Shown piece after piece: positions 32,440 to 46,000 of a stretch of 64,000 nucleotides of DNA. Below the pieces are notes generated by a model. The model ran no database searches. It worked only from the letters and a program-made list of their open reading frames with translations, and was not told where the DNA came from. This DNA is from Eunapius fragilis (lineage: Eukaryota; Porifera; Demospongiae; Spongillida; Spongillidae): the NCBI GenBank assembly GCA_963681505.1, contig OY811985.1, forward strand, positions 7,082,534 through 7,146,533. Reading direction: 5' to 3'. Positions within the stretch are counted from its first letter, which is position 1. Each line of letters opens with the position of its first letter. The translations under genes and the position numbers were made by a program.

Positions 32440-32479
32440 CTGTGTGCAGCAAGAAGCAACAGACCTCATCACAATAGTA

Positions 32480-32490
32480 TACAAGTAAGT

Positions 32491-32532
<42 letters not shown>

Positions 32533-32560
32533 CACACACACACACACACATACACACGCA
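32480..32560. repeat. CA microsatellite
   Basis: (CA)n with a few interruptions just upstream of the proline-rich exon. Confidence 0.95.
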
Positions 32561-32788
32561 AACACACAAAATCAAATCATGCAGGGAACACACAATCGAA
32601 TCATGCAGGCATGAACCATGATTATACACGTACTCTGCACCCATCCCAGTTGCTACGGCTACCATACCATACACAGGCAAAAGCAATTCAACGTACCCCT
32701 CATGGTCTTTGGAGCATGGACGGCAGTAGGATGGTGGATGCCTGTATATAAAGTAAATCTAAATCCAATTGCAAGTTAATGTAATTAT

Positions 32789-33019
32789 CAGTGGCGGATC
32801 CAGGATTTTAAGTTAGGGGGGGCGTATTAATCACAGGGTAGGAAAGGGGGTGGGTGCGGGAGGGGGCTCCGCCCCTCCAGCTCCAGCTAGGGGGTATGGG
32901 GGAGCGCTGTGAGCTCCCCCATTGAGAAGCTTTTGAGTTCCGCATTATTGAGCTTCAGGAATTCATTTTAAATTCATTTTTTGGGTCGGCTTGTTAGGGG
33001 GGGCGTACGCCCCTTCCGC

Positions 33020-33058
<39 letters not shown>

Positions 33059-33072
33059 TGGATCCGCCACTG
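32789..33072. mobile_element. 284-bp TIR element with 5-bp target duplication
   Basis: Ends are CAGTGGCGGATCCAGG and CCTGGATCCGCCACTG, perfect 16-bp terminal inverted repeats, followed inward by G-rich and C-rich tracts (38 consecutive C at 33021-33058). It is flanked by ATTAT on both sides (32784-32788 and 33073-33077), a 5-bp target-site duplication. No transposase, so non-autonomous. The ends and a 5-bp duplication suggest a hAT-like group, but I cannot confirm the superfamily. Related to the element at 57996-58492. Confidence 0.85.
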
Positions 33073-33077
33073 ATTAT

Positions 33078-34111
33078 CTTCGCAAAGGTGAACTGTTTTC
33101 TTCCACCTGTTCGGTGTTCCCGCTACCATTTTGGTGCTCTAGTTATTATCCGCGTGTACAAATTTTGCCAACCCGTCTCCAGGTATGAGCGTCGAAAGCG
33201 CGTCCAATTCGGTACATTTGCAGAGGAGTGCCGTTGGCTAGCTATTTACCATGCAATCCAGATCGTTCACATGTAACCCGTTACATAATATTTGAGTGCA
33301 CGCTACCCAAATTATGTCAATAACTTAATATGAGCAGTTATTAAGTTGATCACCAATTCAACGTGAGTGGCGGATCCAGGGACCAAGGGCCAACCCCATC
33401 GTAATAATATAATTCGGGGTCGAGGCGCGAAAATGGACTTAGCGCATATTTTTCAACGTCACATTCTAAGAGACACAGCTTTTTTTTTTTTTACGCACTA
33501 AAAATTAGACAGTCCATCATGGAGTTTGACAGCGGCCTGAATTACATATTTGATGGCTGCTTCCTGGAATATGGCTAGGTCCCTTTTCGACCCAATAAAT
33601 TACAAATGGTAGCACATATCTAGCATGCATGTATGAAACATATCTAGGTGTGGTTTGGGCATCAAGAGGTATAAGGGAGTGTGACATTTTAGCACAACGG
33701 CTGTTACGTGATGGTACCTAACCGTACCTTCACATACATACAGAAGCACTGCTGGCATATTTAGCATTCAGAGGGACTACTCAAGGCTATCAGTACGTAG
33801 TCTCGTCCCCAGCCTGATATGCATTCGCAATATACAGTCTGGTGAACTCCTGTACATATTTCTGTCCTGCGATTACATAACATTGCAACCCAACGTCGGG
33901 AGGAATGCAGTGACGTATTTATGAATGTAATTAGCATTAAGCAAGAATGCAATTAATTATAGAATTTCAATTTGACGAAGCTGTGTGGCAAAGACTTAAA
34001 GGAGGAACATCGTCGGCACTTTGTTTGTTCAGTATCCACCTCTACTAAGATAGCAATAGATAGTGCACTTTGGCATGAAGGTCGCGGCTATCTCGAGTTT
34101 TGGCTAAGACA
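33078..34111. other. unique region with a lone TIR end
   Basis: No gene recognised. A single GTGGCGGATCCAGGG word at about 33367-33381 matches the end of the 32789-33072 element, but no partner end was seen nearby; it is probably a truncated copy. A run of 12 T is near 33479. Confidence 0.45.
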
Positions 34112-34455
34112 CGGCCATCTAACAAGCCAACACACGGCCATCTAACAAGCCAACACACGGCCATCTAACAAGCCAACACACGTCCATCTAAGCGGTCAAC
34201 ACGCGGCCATCTAACAAGCTAACACACGTCCATCTAAGCGTCAACACGCGGCCATCTAACAAGCCAACACGCGGCCATCTAACAGGCCAACACACGGCCA
34301 TCTAACAAGCCAACACACGGCCATCTAACATGTCAACACACGGCCATCTAACAAGCCAACACACGGCCATCTAACAGGCCAACACACGGCCATCTAACAA
34401 GCCAAGACACGGGCATCTAAGCTGTCAACACGCGGCCATCTAACAGGCCAACAAA
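34112..34455. repeat. 23-bp tandem repeat
   Basis: About fifteen units with CACGGCCATCTAACAAGCCA, some variants having GTCAACACG or TCTAAGC. The last unit runs directly into the helicase fragment at 34446-34569. Confidence 0.9.
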
Positions 34456-34569
34456 AATGGCGTAACGGAGTGACTTTCCATACCCAGTTGGAAGGCAAAC
34501 GAAGCCATCCCGACCACCGAGAACGTCTGCCACTATTCGTAGCTGTTCGTCTTTAACCCATCCGCTGTC
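34446..34569 (-). pseudogene. RecQ-like helicase fragment (Walker A)
   Basis: The minus strand from just after a TAA (34570-34572) reads DSGWVKDEQLRIVADVLGGR followed by DGFVCLPTGYGKSLRYAIF. This is the start of a RecQ-family helicase core: an EQ-containing motif 0 and the Walker A LPTGYGKS (codons about 34471-34494) that binds ATP. The frame then enters the 23-bp tandem array and stops, so only about 40 residues of the helicase remain. Many invertebrate genomes carry multicopy RecQ-like fragments of this type, which may spread with transposons (recalled knowledge). Confidence 0.7.
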
Positions 34570-34572
34570 TTA

Positions 34573-35470
34573 ATAGCTAGCTGAACACCCTCGGTGACCC
34601 TCCATTGTCATCGGTTACGAATAACTTTAAACAATAACTGAGGTATGCAATTATTGCATGCCTCGAATCTGATTGGTGTCCCAACATTCCGGGACGACGG
34701 GGCGGAAATTTGTACAGGAGTACACCAGACCCTCTTTTCACGTAGCGGTGATGTAATCCATCCGCTGCTGTGTATGAGGGTCTGGGAACGAGACTAATCA
34801 GTACGTGCAGGTGGGGGGGGGGGGGGGGGGGGGGGGGGGGTTTGTTATTATCATGAGAAGATCTTTGTTGAACAAATGGCAACATGGCACTGAGCTAATC
34901 GATGACGGCAAGCTTACAAGGACCCTGTTGTCCGTACATGTAGCTTTCAATTACTTATACAGTCGTACGTCACAATATATGCCCATACAAGGCAAGAGGT
35001 GGAATCCTCTGCATGGTATCGGCTATATAGAGATTGGTTAACTGATACATACGTACCCAGATGACATTCTAAATGCGCAATTGCCTCGCATGCATGATAT
35101 ACTACTGCTATTTTAACAAATCACAAACCCGGAGACATGCATGTCCTACGAAATTGACTCCATCAAACGCAAATTATAATTAGCGGCGTTAGTACTAGTG
35201 AGGCTAAGCACGCTATACGTCTGTGAATGTTACTTCATGCACGCTCATAAATCCGTTAGCATTTGTAGCTGCTGTCTCAGCTCACCGTGGGCGTGGACGA
35301 TATGGCGCATGTAGCGCTGGGCTTGCGAGGTACATCGCTTGGTAACGGCGCCAGGTGGTGAATTGATGGTCAGTAAGGGCGCCCGTGAGCCCTGGATACA
35401 TAAGCGAGGGAAGGAAGAGTACAAGTGAAACATGTGAATTCAGAAATTGGACATTTTTAGATGTGTGTGT
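34573..35470. other. unique region with 28-G run
   Basis: No gene recognised. An uninterrupted 28-G tract is at 34813-34840. Confidence 0.5.
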
Positions 35471-35474
35471 GTGT

Positions 35475-35690
<216 letters not shown>

Positions 35691-36375
35691 TCTCTTCCCC
35701 CCTATCCCCCTTACCTGCCAGCGGATGGTAAAGGCGTCATGGCACTGGAAACAGCACAATTCCTGTGTGTCTCTGGCGTTGTACAGTGCCATGAGGGAGT
35801 CTTTTAACCCAGCACGGGTTAGCGGCTACATGGAGAGGCATAATGACCATGAAAAGTGCCTATATACACACTAACTCACAAGAACGTTTGCATTCACAAC
35901 AATTGCCATTGCTTGGAGTTTTTGAAAAAAAACGAATTTTTAAAAATTGATCACGATCTTATATAGCATGCATGCATGGGTACCCGAGCGTTTAGCGGGT
36001 AACTAGTTGGGCGTGGTCGTATGTAATGAATGCAATCAATGCATGCAATTATGTGTTCTCTGAGTTAATGGGGTGAAGTACAGTATATATGAGGGACATC
36101 TTCAGGTAGGAGAGTTCAAGTTGCTTCGAAATTGGTATTCATTCGTAAAAGGGTCTTTTAATTCGCTATTGATTTTTTCCTGTTCGTTAATTTGTACTTC
36201 ATCAGTTACGGAGATATAGTGCGTGTACGGTTATTCGCGCCAAAAATTTTGGCGCCGTACATTGAGTTGCCTAAATCATAGATATTAGAAGTAATACTCT
36301 AATATCTATGCCTAAATCATCGTCGCTAATTGTGCAGGAAACCATCCTGCACACACTTTGCTGAAGTACAAATCA
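35691..36375. other. unique spacer before the tandem-array domain
   Basis: No gene recognised. A 12-13-bp hairpin (CATAGATATTAGA / TCTAATATCTATG) lies at about 36278-36310. Confidence 0.5.
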
Positions 36376-36379
36376 ACGA

Positions 36380-37315
36380 AACCCGCGGCAGCAATTCGGA
36401 GGAATTCGTTTGGACAAAATCCTCCCAATTGCTCCCGCGGGAGCAATTGGGAGCTATTCGTTTGGAGCAATTCCTTCCAATTGCTCCGGCGGGAGCAATT
36501 CGGAGCAATTCGTTTGGACCAATTCCTACCAATTGCTCCCGCAAAAGGAATTGGGAGCAATTCATTTGGACCAATTCCTCCCAATTTCTCCCGCGATGGA
36601 ATTCGAAGCAATTCGTTTGGACCAATTCCTACCAATTGCTCCCGCGGGAGCAATTCGGAGCAATTCGTTTGGACCAATTCCTACCAATTGCTCCCGCGGG
36701 AGCAAATCGGAGCAATTCGTTTGGACCAATTCCTCCCAATTGCCCCCGCGGGAGCAATTCGGAGGAATTCGTTTGGACCAATTCCTCCCAATTGCTCCCG
36801 CTGGAGCAATTCGGAGGAATTCATTTGGACCAATTCCTCCCAATTGCTCCCGCGGGAGAAATTCGGAGGAATTCGTTTGGACCACTTCCTTCCAATTGCT
36901 CCGGCGGGAGCAATTCGGAGCAATTCGTTTGGACCAATTCCTACCAATTGCTCCCGTGGGAGCAATTCGGAGCAATTCGTTTGGACCAATTCCTACCAAT
37001 TGCTCTCGCGGGAGCAATTCGGAGCAATTTGTTTGGACCAATTCCTCCCAATTGCTCCCGAGGGAGCAATTTGGAGCAATTCGTTTGGACCAATTCCTAC
37101 TAATTGCTTCCGCGGGAGCAATTCGGAGAAATTCGTTTGGACCAATTCCTACCAATTGCTTCCGCGGGAGCAATTCGGAGCAATTCGTTTGGACCAATTC
37201 CTCCCAATTGCTCCCGCTGGAGCAATTCGGAGGAATTCATTTGGACCAATTCCTCCCAAGTGCTCCCGCTGGAGCAATTCGGAGGAATTCATTTGGACCA
37301 ATTCCTACCAATGCG
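36380..37315. repeat. 52-bp tandem array (CAATTCGGAG family)
   Basis: About eighteen units. Each unit combines CAATTCGTTTGGACCAATTC with CAATTGCTCCCGCGGGAG; both halves contain palindromic cores (CAATTG, CTCCCGCGGGAG). The 52-bp period is not a multiple of three, and the consensus has few stops, so long open frames appear on both strands and all three plus frames; these are not evidence for a gene. Confidence 0.93.
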
Positions 37316-37384
37316 ACGGATTCCTGCACTTTCGCAGGATCAATCTGTAACAGTTCATAGCATTTCAGCGCGCCGAGACCGATT
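37310..37384. repeat. 62-bp repeat family, left remnant
   Basis: One unit (GCAGGATCAATCTGTAACAG, then GCGCGCCGAGACCGATTGCT) of the array that resumes at 39066. The hexamer-based array 37385-39065 is therefore embedded in this family. Confidence 0.75.
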
Positions 37385-39065
37385 GCTTAGTGGTAGTGGG
37401 ATTGGTAGTGGTAGTGGTAGTGGGATTGGTAGTGTGATTGGTAGTGGGATTGGTAGTGGGATTGGTAGTGGAAATTGTAGTTGTAGTGGGATTGGTAGGG
37501 GAATTGGTAGTGGTAGTGGTAGTGGGATTGGTAGTGGTAGTGGTAGTGGTAGTGGGATTGGTAGTGGAATCGGTAGTGGTAGTGGTAGTGGTAGTGGGAT
37601 TGGAAGTGGTAGTGGTAGTGGTAGTGGGATTGGTAGTGGGATTGGTAGTGGGATTGGTAGTGGGATTGGTAGTGGGATTGGTAGTGGTAGTGGTAGTGGG
37701 ATTGGTAGTGGTAGTGGTAGAGGTAGTGCGATTGGTAGTGGGATCGGTAGTGGTAGTGGTAGTGGTAGTGGGATTGGTAGTGGGATTGGTAGTGGAAATT
37801 GAAGTATTAGTGGGATTGGTAGGGGAATTGGTAGTGGTAGTGTTAGTGGGATTGGTAGTGGTAGTGGTAGTGGGATTGGAAGTGGGATTGGTAGTGGTAG
37901 TGGTAGTGGGATCGGTAGTGGGATTGGTAGTGGGATTGGTAGTGGTAGTGGGATTGGTAGTGGGATTGGTAGTGGGATTGGTAGTGGGATTGGTAGTGGT
38001 AGTGGTAGTGGGATTGGTAGTGGTAGTGGTAGAGGTAGTGGGATTGGTAGTGGGATCGGTAGTGGTAGTGGTAGTGGTAGTGGGATTGGTAGTGGGATTG
38101 GTAGAGGGATTGGTAGTGGGATTGGTAGTGGTAGTGGTAGTGGTAGTGGGATTGGTAGTGGGATTGGAATTGGGATTGGTAGTGGTATTGGTACTGGGAT
38201 TGGTAGTGGGATTGGCAGTGGTAGTGGGATTGGTAGTGGGATTGGTAGTGGGATTGGTAGTGGGATTGGTAGTGGTAGTGGTAGTGGTAGTGGTAGTGGG
38301 ATTGGTAGTGGGATTGGTAGTGGTAGTGGTAGTGGTAGTGGGATTGGTAGTGGTAGTGGTAGAGGTAGTGGGATTGGTAGTGGGATTGGTAGTGGTAGTG
38401 GTAGTGGCAGTGGGATTGGTAGTGGGATTGGTAGTGGGATTGGTAGTGGGATTGGTAGTGGTAGTGTAAGTGGGATTGGTAGTGGTAGTGGTAGAGGTAG
38501 TGGGATTGGTAGTGGGATAGGTAGTGGTAGTGGTAGTGGTAGTGGGATTGGTAGTGGGATTTGTCATGGATTGGTAGTGGGATTGGTAGTGGTAATTGTA
38601 GTGGTAGTGGGATCGGTAGTGGGATTTTGTAGTGGTAGTGGTAGTGGGATTGGTAGTGGTAGTGATTGTGGGATTGGTAGTGGTAGTGGTAGTGGTAGTG
38701 GGATTGTTAGTGGGATTGGTAGTGGGATTGGTAGTGGGATTGGTAGTGGAAATTGAAGTGGTAGTGGGATTGGTAGGGGAATTGGTAGTGGTAGTGGTAG
38801 TGGGATTGGTAGTGGTAGTGGTAGTGGGATTGGTAGTGGGATTGGTAGTGGTAATGGTAATGGGATTGGTAGTGGGATTGGTAGTGGTAATTATAGTGGT
38901 AGTGGGATTAGTAGTGGGATTGGTAGTGGTAGTGGTAGTGGTATTGGAAGTGGTAGTGGTAGTGGAATTGGCCGCGGTATTGGTAGTGGGATTGGTAGTG
39001 GGATTGGTTGTGGTAGTGGTATTGGTAGCGGGTTTGGTAGTGGGATTGGTAGTGGTAAATGAAGT
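37385..39065. repeat. GGTAGT / GGGATT hexamer array
   Basis: About 1.7 kb of mixed hexamers GGTAGT and GGGATT, mainly as GGTAGTGGGATT and GGTAGTGGTAGT. Blocks of up to several hundred bp recur with small changes (for example, segments with GGTAGAGGTAGT at about 37715, 38030, 38360 and 38490). Purine-rich on one strand and free of stops in several frames, giving Gly/Ser, Val/Leu and Thr/Asn/Pro frames. No evidence for translation. Confidence 0.95.
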
Positions 39066-39485
39066 GGGATTGCGGGATCAATCTGTAATTATTCAGCGCA
39101 ATTCGGCGCGCTGCGACGGATTGGTGCACTTTTGCGGGATCAATCTGTAACAATTTGGCGCAAATCGGCGCGCTGCGACGGATTGCAGCACTTTCGCGGA
39201 ACCAATCTGTAACAATTCGGCGAGTTCCAACGGATTGCAGCACTATCGCAGGATCAATCTGCAACAATTCGGGGCAATTCGGCGCGCTGAGACAGATTGC
39301 TTCACTATGGCGGGATCAATCTGCAACAATTCGCGCAATTCGGCGCGCTGAGACGGAATGCTGCAGTTTCGCAGGATCTATCTTCAATATGTTATTCGGC
39401 ACAATTCGGCGCACTGCGACCGATTTCTTTGGTTCAATCAGCAAAAATTCAGCACAATTCGGCGCGCTGCGACGGACTCCTGCAC
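39066..39485. repeat. 62-bp tandem array (CGGCGCGCTGCGACGG family)
   Basis: About seven imperfect units containing CAATCTGTAACAATTCGGCG and GCGCGCTGCGACGGATTGC. The last unit (GCGACGGACTCCTGCACCACC) passes directly into the 185/208-bp satellite. Confidence 0.88.
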
Positions 39486-40515
39486 CACCCATGCATTTCT
39501 ATGGGAAATTTTTGACTATCTTAGCATGGAGGTGTTGATGAGACATGCAATATGAGCAAACCACTGCACACATGGAAGATAGCAGTAACCATTCCTCTAT
39601 CTGTTTTAAATGCCACCCCGAGGATACCTGCTTCGGTATGGGATAACCAAGCGAATCAAAAGTAGTTTCCCACCCATACATTCCTATGGGAAACCACCCA
39701 TATATCTCAATGGGAAATATTGACTATCTTAGCATCAAGGTGTTGATGAGACATGCAGTATAAGCAAACCACTGCACACATGGAAGATAGCAGTAACCAC
39801 TCCTCTATCTCTTATTAATGCCACCCCGAGCATACCTGCTTTGGTATGGGTTTACCAAGCGATTCAAAAGTAGGTTCCCACCCATACATTTCTATGGGAA
39901 ATTTTTTACTATCTTAGCATGGAGGTGTTGATGAGACATGCAATATGAGCAAACCACTGCAAACATGGAAGATAGCAGTAACCATTCCTCTATCTGTTTT
40001 AAATGCCACCTCGAGCATACCTGCTTCGGTATGGGTTACACAAGCGATTCAAAAGTAGGTTCCCACCCATACATTTCTATGGGAAATTTTTGACTATTTT
40101 AGCATCGAGGTGTTGATGAGACATGCAATATGAGCAAACCACTGCACACATGCAAGATAGCAGTAACCATTCCTCGATCTGTTTTAAATGCCACCTCGAC
40201 AATATCTGCTTCGGTATGGGTTACCCAAGCGATTCAAAAGTAGGTTCCCACCTATACATTCCTATGGGAAACCACCCATACATCTCTATGGGACATATTG
40301 ACTATCTTAGCATCGAGGTGATGATGAGACATGCAATATGAGAAAACCACTGCACACATGGAAGATAGCAGTAACCATTCCTCTATCTGTTTTAAATGCC
40401 ACCTCGAGGATACCTGCTTTGGTATGGGTTTACCAAGCGATTCAAAAGTAGGTTCCCACCCATACATTTCTATGGGAAATTTTTGACTATCTTAGCATCG
40501 AGGTGTTGATGAGAC

Positions 40516-42873
40516 ATGCAATATGAGCAAACCACTGCACACATGGAAGATAGCAGTAACCATTCCTCTATCTGTTTTAAATGCCACCTCGAGCATACCT
40601 GTTTCTGTATGGGTTACTCAAGCGATTCCAAAGTAGGGACCCACCCATACATTCCTATGGGAAACCACCCATATATCTCTATGGGAAATATTGACTATCT
40701 TAGCATCAAGGTGTTGATGAGACATGCAGTATAAGCAAACCACTGCACACATGGAAGATAGCAGTAACCACTCCTCTATCTCTTTTTAATGCCACCCCGA
40801 GCATACCTGCTTTGGTATGGGTTTACCAAGCGATTCAAAAGTAGGTTCCCACCCATACATTTCTATGGGAAATTTTTTACTATCTTAGCATGGAGGTGTT
40901 GATGAGACATGCAATATGAGTAAACCACTGCACACATGGAAGATAGCAGTAACCATTCCTCTATCTGTTTTAAATGCCACCTCGAGCATACCTGCTTCGG
41001 TATGGGTTACCCAAGCGATTCAAAAGTAGGTTCCCACCCATACATTCCTATGGGAAACCACCCATACATCTCTATGGGAAATATTGACTATCTTAGCATC
41101 GAGGTGTTGATGAGACATGCAGTATAAGCAAACCACTGCACACATGGAAGATAGCAGTAACCACTCCTCTATCTCTTTTTAATGCCACCCCGAGCATACC
41201 TGCTTTGGTATGGGTTTACCAAGCGATTCAAAAGTAGGTTCCCACCCATACATTTCTATGGGAAATTTTTTACTATCTTAGCATGGAGGTGTTGATGAGA
41301 CATGCAATATGAGCAAACCACTGCAAACATGGAAGATAGCAGTAACCATTCCTCTATCTGTTTTAAATGCCACCTCGAGCATACCTGCTTTGGTATGGGT
41401 TTACCAAGCGATTCAAAAGTAGGTTCCCACCCATACATTCCTATGGGAAACCACCCATACATCTCTATGGGAAATATTGACTATCTTAGCATCGAGGTGA
41501 TGATGAGACATGCAATATGAGAAAACCACTGCACACATGGAAGATAGCAGTAACCATTCCTCTATCTGTTTTAAATGCCACCTCGAGGATACCTGCTTTG
41601 GTATGGGTTTACCAAGCGATTCAAAAGTAGGTTCCCACCCATACATTTCTATGGGAAATTTTTGACTATCTTAGCATCGAGGTGTTGATGAGACATGCAA
41701 TATGAGCAAACCACTGCACACATGGAAGATAGCAGTAACCATTCCTCTATCTGTTTTAAATGCCACCTCGAGCATACCTGCTTCTGTATGGGTTACTCAA
41801 GCGATTCCAAAGTAGGGACCCACCCATACATTCCTATGGGAAACCACCCATATATCTCTATGGGAAATATTGACTATCTTAGCATCAAGGTGTTGATGAG
41901 ACATGCAGTATAAGCAAACCACTGCACACATGGAAGATAGCAGTAACCACTCCTCTATCTCTTTTTAATGCCACCCCGAGCATACCTGCTTTGGTATGGG
42001 TTTACCAAGCGATTCAAAAGTAGGTTCCCACCCATACATTTCTATGGGAAATTTTTTACTATCTTAGCATGGAGGTGTTGATGAGACATGCAATATGAGT
42101 AAACCACTGCACACATGGAAGATAGCAGTAACCATTCCTCTATCTGTTTTAAATGCCACCTCGAGCATACCTGCTTCGGTATGGGTTACCCAAGCGATTC
42201 AAAAGTAGGTTCCCACCCATACATTCCTATGGGAAACCACCCATACATCTCTATGGGAAATATTGACTATCTTAGCATCGAGGTGTTGATGAGACATGCA
42301 GTATAAGCAAACCACTGCACACATGGAAGATAGCAGTAACCACTCCTCTATCTCTTTTTAATGCCACCCCGAGCATACCTGCTTTGGTATGGGTTTACCA
42401 AGCGATTCAAAAGTAGGTTCCCACCCATACATTTCTATGGGAAATTTTTTACTATCTTAGCATGGAGGTGTTGATGAGACATGCAATATGAGCAAACCAC
42501 TGCAAACATGGAAGATAGCAGTAACCATTCCTCTATCTGTTTTAAATGCCACCTCGAGCATACCTGCTTTGGTATGGGTTTACCAAGCGATTCAAAAGTA
42601 GGTTCCCACCCATACATTTCTATGGGAAATTTTTGACTATTTTAGCATCGAGGTGTTGATGAGACATGCAATATGAGTAAACCACTGCACACATGCAAGA
42701 TAGCAGTAACCATTCCTCGATCTGTTTTAAATGCCACCTCGAGGATACCTGCTTCGGTATGGGTTACCCAAGCGATTCAAAAGTAGGTTCCCACACATAC
42801 ATTCCTATGGGAAACCACCCATACATCTCTATGGGAAATATTGACTATCTTAGCATCGAGGTGATGATGAGAC
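40516..42873. repeat. 1179-bp satellite higher-order duplication
   Basis: Variant patterns in 40516-41694 recur at 41695-42873: features at 40516, 40936 and 41256 reappear exactly 1179 bp later. 1179 is three 393-bp dimers. Confidence 0.85.
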
Positions 42874-43058
42874 ATGCAATATGAGAAAACCACTGCACAC
42901 ATGGAAGATAGCAGTAACCATTCCTCTATCTGTTTTAAATGCCACCTCGAGGATACCTGCTTTGGTATGGGTTTACCAAGCGATTCAAAAGTAGGTTCCC
43001 ACCCATACATTTCTATGGGAAATTTTTGACTATCTTAGCATCGAGGTGTTGATGAGAC

Positions 43059-46000
43059 ATGCAAAATGAGCAAACCACTGCACACATGGAAGATAGCAGT
43101 AACCATTCCTCTATCTGTTTTAAATGCCACCTCGAGCATACCTGCTTCTGTATGGGTTACTCAAGCGATTCCAAAGTAGGGACCCACCCATACATTCCTA
43201 TGGGAAACCACCCATATATCTCTATGGGAAATATTGACTATCTTAGCATCAAGGTGTTGATGAGACATGCAGTATAAGCAAACCACTGCACACATGGAAG
43301 ATAGCAGTAACCACTCCTCTATCTCTTTTTAATGCCACCCCGAGCATACCTGCTTTGGTATGGGTTTACCAAGCGATTCAAAAGTAGGTTCCCACCCATA
43401 CATTTCTATGGGAAATTTTTTACTATCTTAGCATGGAGGTGTTGATGAGACATGCAATATGAGTAAACCACTGCACACATGGAAGATAGCAGTAACCATT
43501 CCTCTATCTGTTTTAAATGCCACCTCGAGCATACCTGCTTCGGTATGGGTTACCCAAGCGATTCAAAAGTAGGTTCCCACCCATACATTCCTATGGGAAA
43601 CCACCCATACATCTCTATGGGAAATATTGACTATCTTAGCATCGAGGTGTTGATGAGACATGCAGTATAAGCAAACCACTGCACACATGGAAGATAGCAG
43701 TAACCACTCCTCTATCTCTTTTTAATGCCACCCCGAGCATACCTGCTTTGGTATGGGTTTACCAAGCGATTCAAAAGTAGGTTCCCACCCATACATTTCT
43801 ATGGGAAATTTTTTACTATCTTAGCATGGAGGTGTTGATGAGACATGCAATATGAGCAAACCACTGCAAACATGGAAGATAGCAGTAACCATTCCTCTAT
43901 CTGTTTTAAATGCCACCTCGAGCATACCTGCTTTGGTATGGGTTTACCAAGCGATTCAAAAGTAGGTTCCCACCCATACATTCCTATGGGAAACCACCCA
44001 TACATCTCTATGGGAAATATTGACTATCTTAGCATCGAGGTGATGATGAGACATGCAATATGAGAAAACCACTGCACACATGGAAGATAGCAGTAACCAT
44101 TCCTCTATCTGTTTTAAATGCCACCTCGAGGATACCTGCTTTGGTATGGGTTTACCAAGCGAATCAAAAGTAGGTTCCCACCCATACATTTCTATGGGAA
44201 ATTTTTGACTATCTTAGCATCGAGGTGTTGATGAGACATGCAATATGAGCAAACCACTGCACACATGGAAGATAGCAGTAACCATTCCTCTATCTGTTTT
44301 AAATGCCACCTCGAGCATACCTGCTTCTGTATGGGTTACTCAAGCGATTCCAAAGTAGGGACCCACCAATACATTCCTATGGGAAACCACCCATATATCT
44401 CTATGGGAAATATTGACTATCTTAGCATCAAGGTGTTGATGAGACATGCAGTATGAGCAAACCACTGCACACATGGAAGATAGCAGTAACCACTCCTCTA
44501 TCTCTTTTTAATGCCACCCCGAACATACCTGCTTTGGTATGGGTTTACCAAGCGATTCAAAAGTAGGTTCCCACCCATACATTTCTATGGGAAATTTTTT
44601 ACTATCTTAGCATGGAGGTGTTGATGAGACATGCAATATGAGTAAACCACTGCACACATGGAAGATAGCAGTAACCATTCCACTATCTGTTTTAAATGCC
44701 ACCCTGAGGATACCTGCTTTGGTATGGGTTTACCAAGCGATTCCAAAGTAGGTTCCCACCAATACATTTCTATTGGGAAATTTTTGACTATCTTAGCATC
44801 GAGGTGTTGATGAGACATGCAATATGAGCAAACCACTGCACACATGGAAGATAGCAGTAACCATTCCTCTATCTGTTTTAAATGCCACCCCGAGCATACC
44901 TGCTTCTGTATGGGTTACTCAAGCGATTCCAAAGTAGGGACCAACCCATTCATTCCTATGGGAAACCACCCATATATCTCTATGGGAAATATTGACTATC
45001 TTAGCATCAAGGTGTTGATGAGACATGCAGTATAAGCAAACCACTGCACACATGGAAGATAGCAGTAACCACTCCTCTATCTCTTTTTAATGCCACCCCG
45101 AACATACCTGCTTTGGTATGGGTTTACCAAGCGATTCAAAAGTAGGTTCCCACCCATACATTTCTATGGGAAATTTTTTACTATCTTAGCATGGAGGTGT
45201 TGATGAGACATGCAATATGAGTAAACCACTGCACACATGGAAGATAGCAGTAACCATTCCTCTATCTGTTTTAAATGCCACCTCGAGCATACCTGCTTCG
45301 GTATGGGTTACCCAAGCGATTCAAAAGTAGTTTCCCACCCATACATTCCTATGGGAAACCACCCATACATTTCTATGGGAAATATTGACTATCTTAGCAT
45401 CGAGGTGATGATGAGACATGCAATATGAGAAAACCACTGCACACATGGAAGATAGCAGTAACCATTCCTCTATCTGTTTTAAATGCCACCTCGAGGATAC
45501 CTGCTTTGGTATGGGTTTACCAAGCGATTCAAAAGTAGGTTCCCACCCATACATTTCTATGGGAAATTTTTGACTATCTTAGCATCGAGGTGTTGATGAG
45601 ACATGCAATATGAGCAAACCACTGCACACATGGAAGATAGCAGTAACCATTCCTCTATCTGTTTTAAATGCCACCTCGAGCATACCTGCTTCTGTATGGG
45701 TTACTCAAGCGATTCCAAAGTAGGGACCCACCCATACATTCCTATGGGAAACCACCCATATATCTCTATGGGAAATATTGACTATCTTAGCATCAAGGTG
45801 TTGATGAGACATGCAGTATAAGCAAACCACTGCACACATGGAAGATAGCAGTAACCACTCCTCTATCTCTTTTTAATGCCACCCCGAGCATACCTGCTTT
45901 GGTATGGGTTTACCAAGCGATTCAAAAGTAGGTTCCCACCCATACATTTCTATGGGAAATTTTTTACTATCTTAGCATGGAGGTGTTGATGAGACATGCA

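Noticed and set aside
36330-37360. Long open frames (up to 330 codons) over the 52-bp array
   Set aside because: A period not divisible by three and a stop-poor unit open several frames on both strands at once.
37365-38567. 400-codon Thr/Asn/Pro and 343-codon Val/Gly frames
   Set aside because: Low-complexity translations of the GGTAGT/GGGATT array with no domain and no start context.
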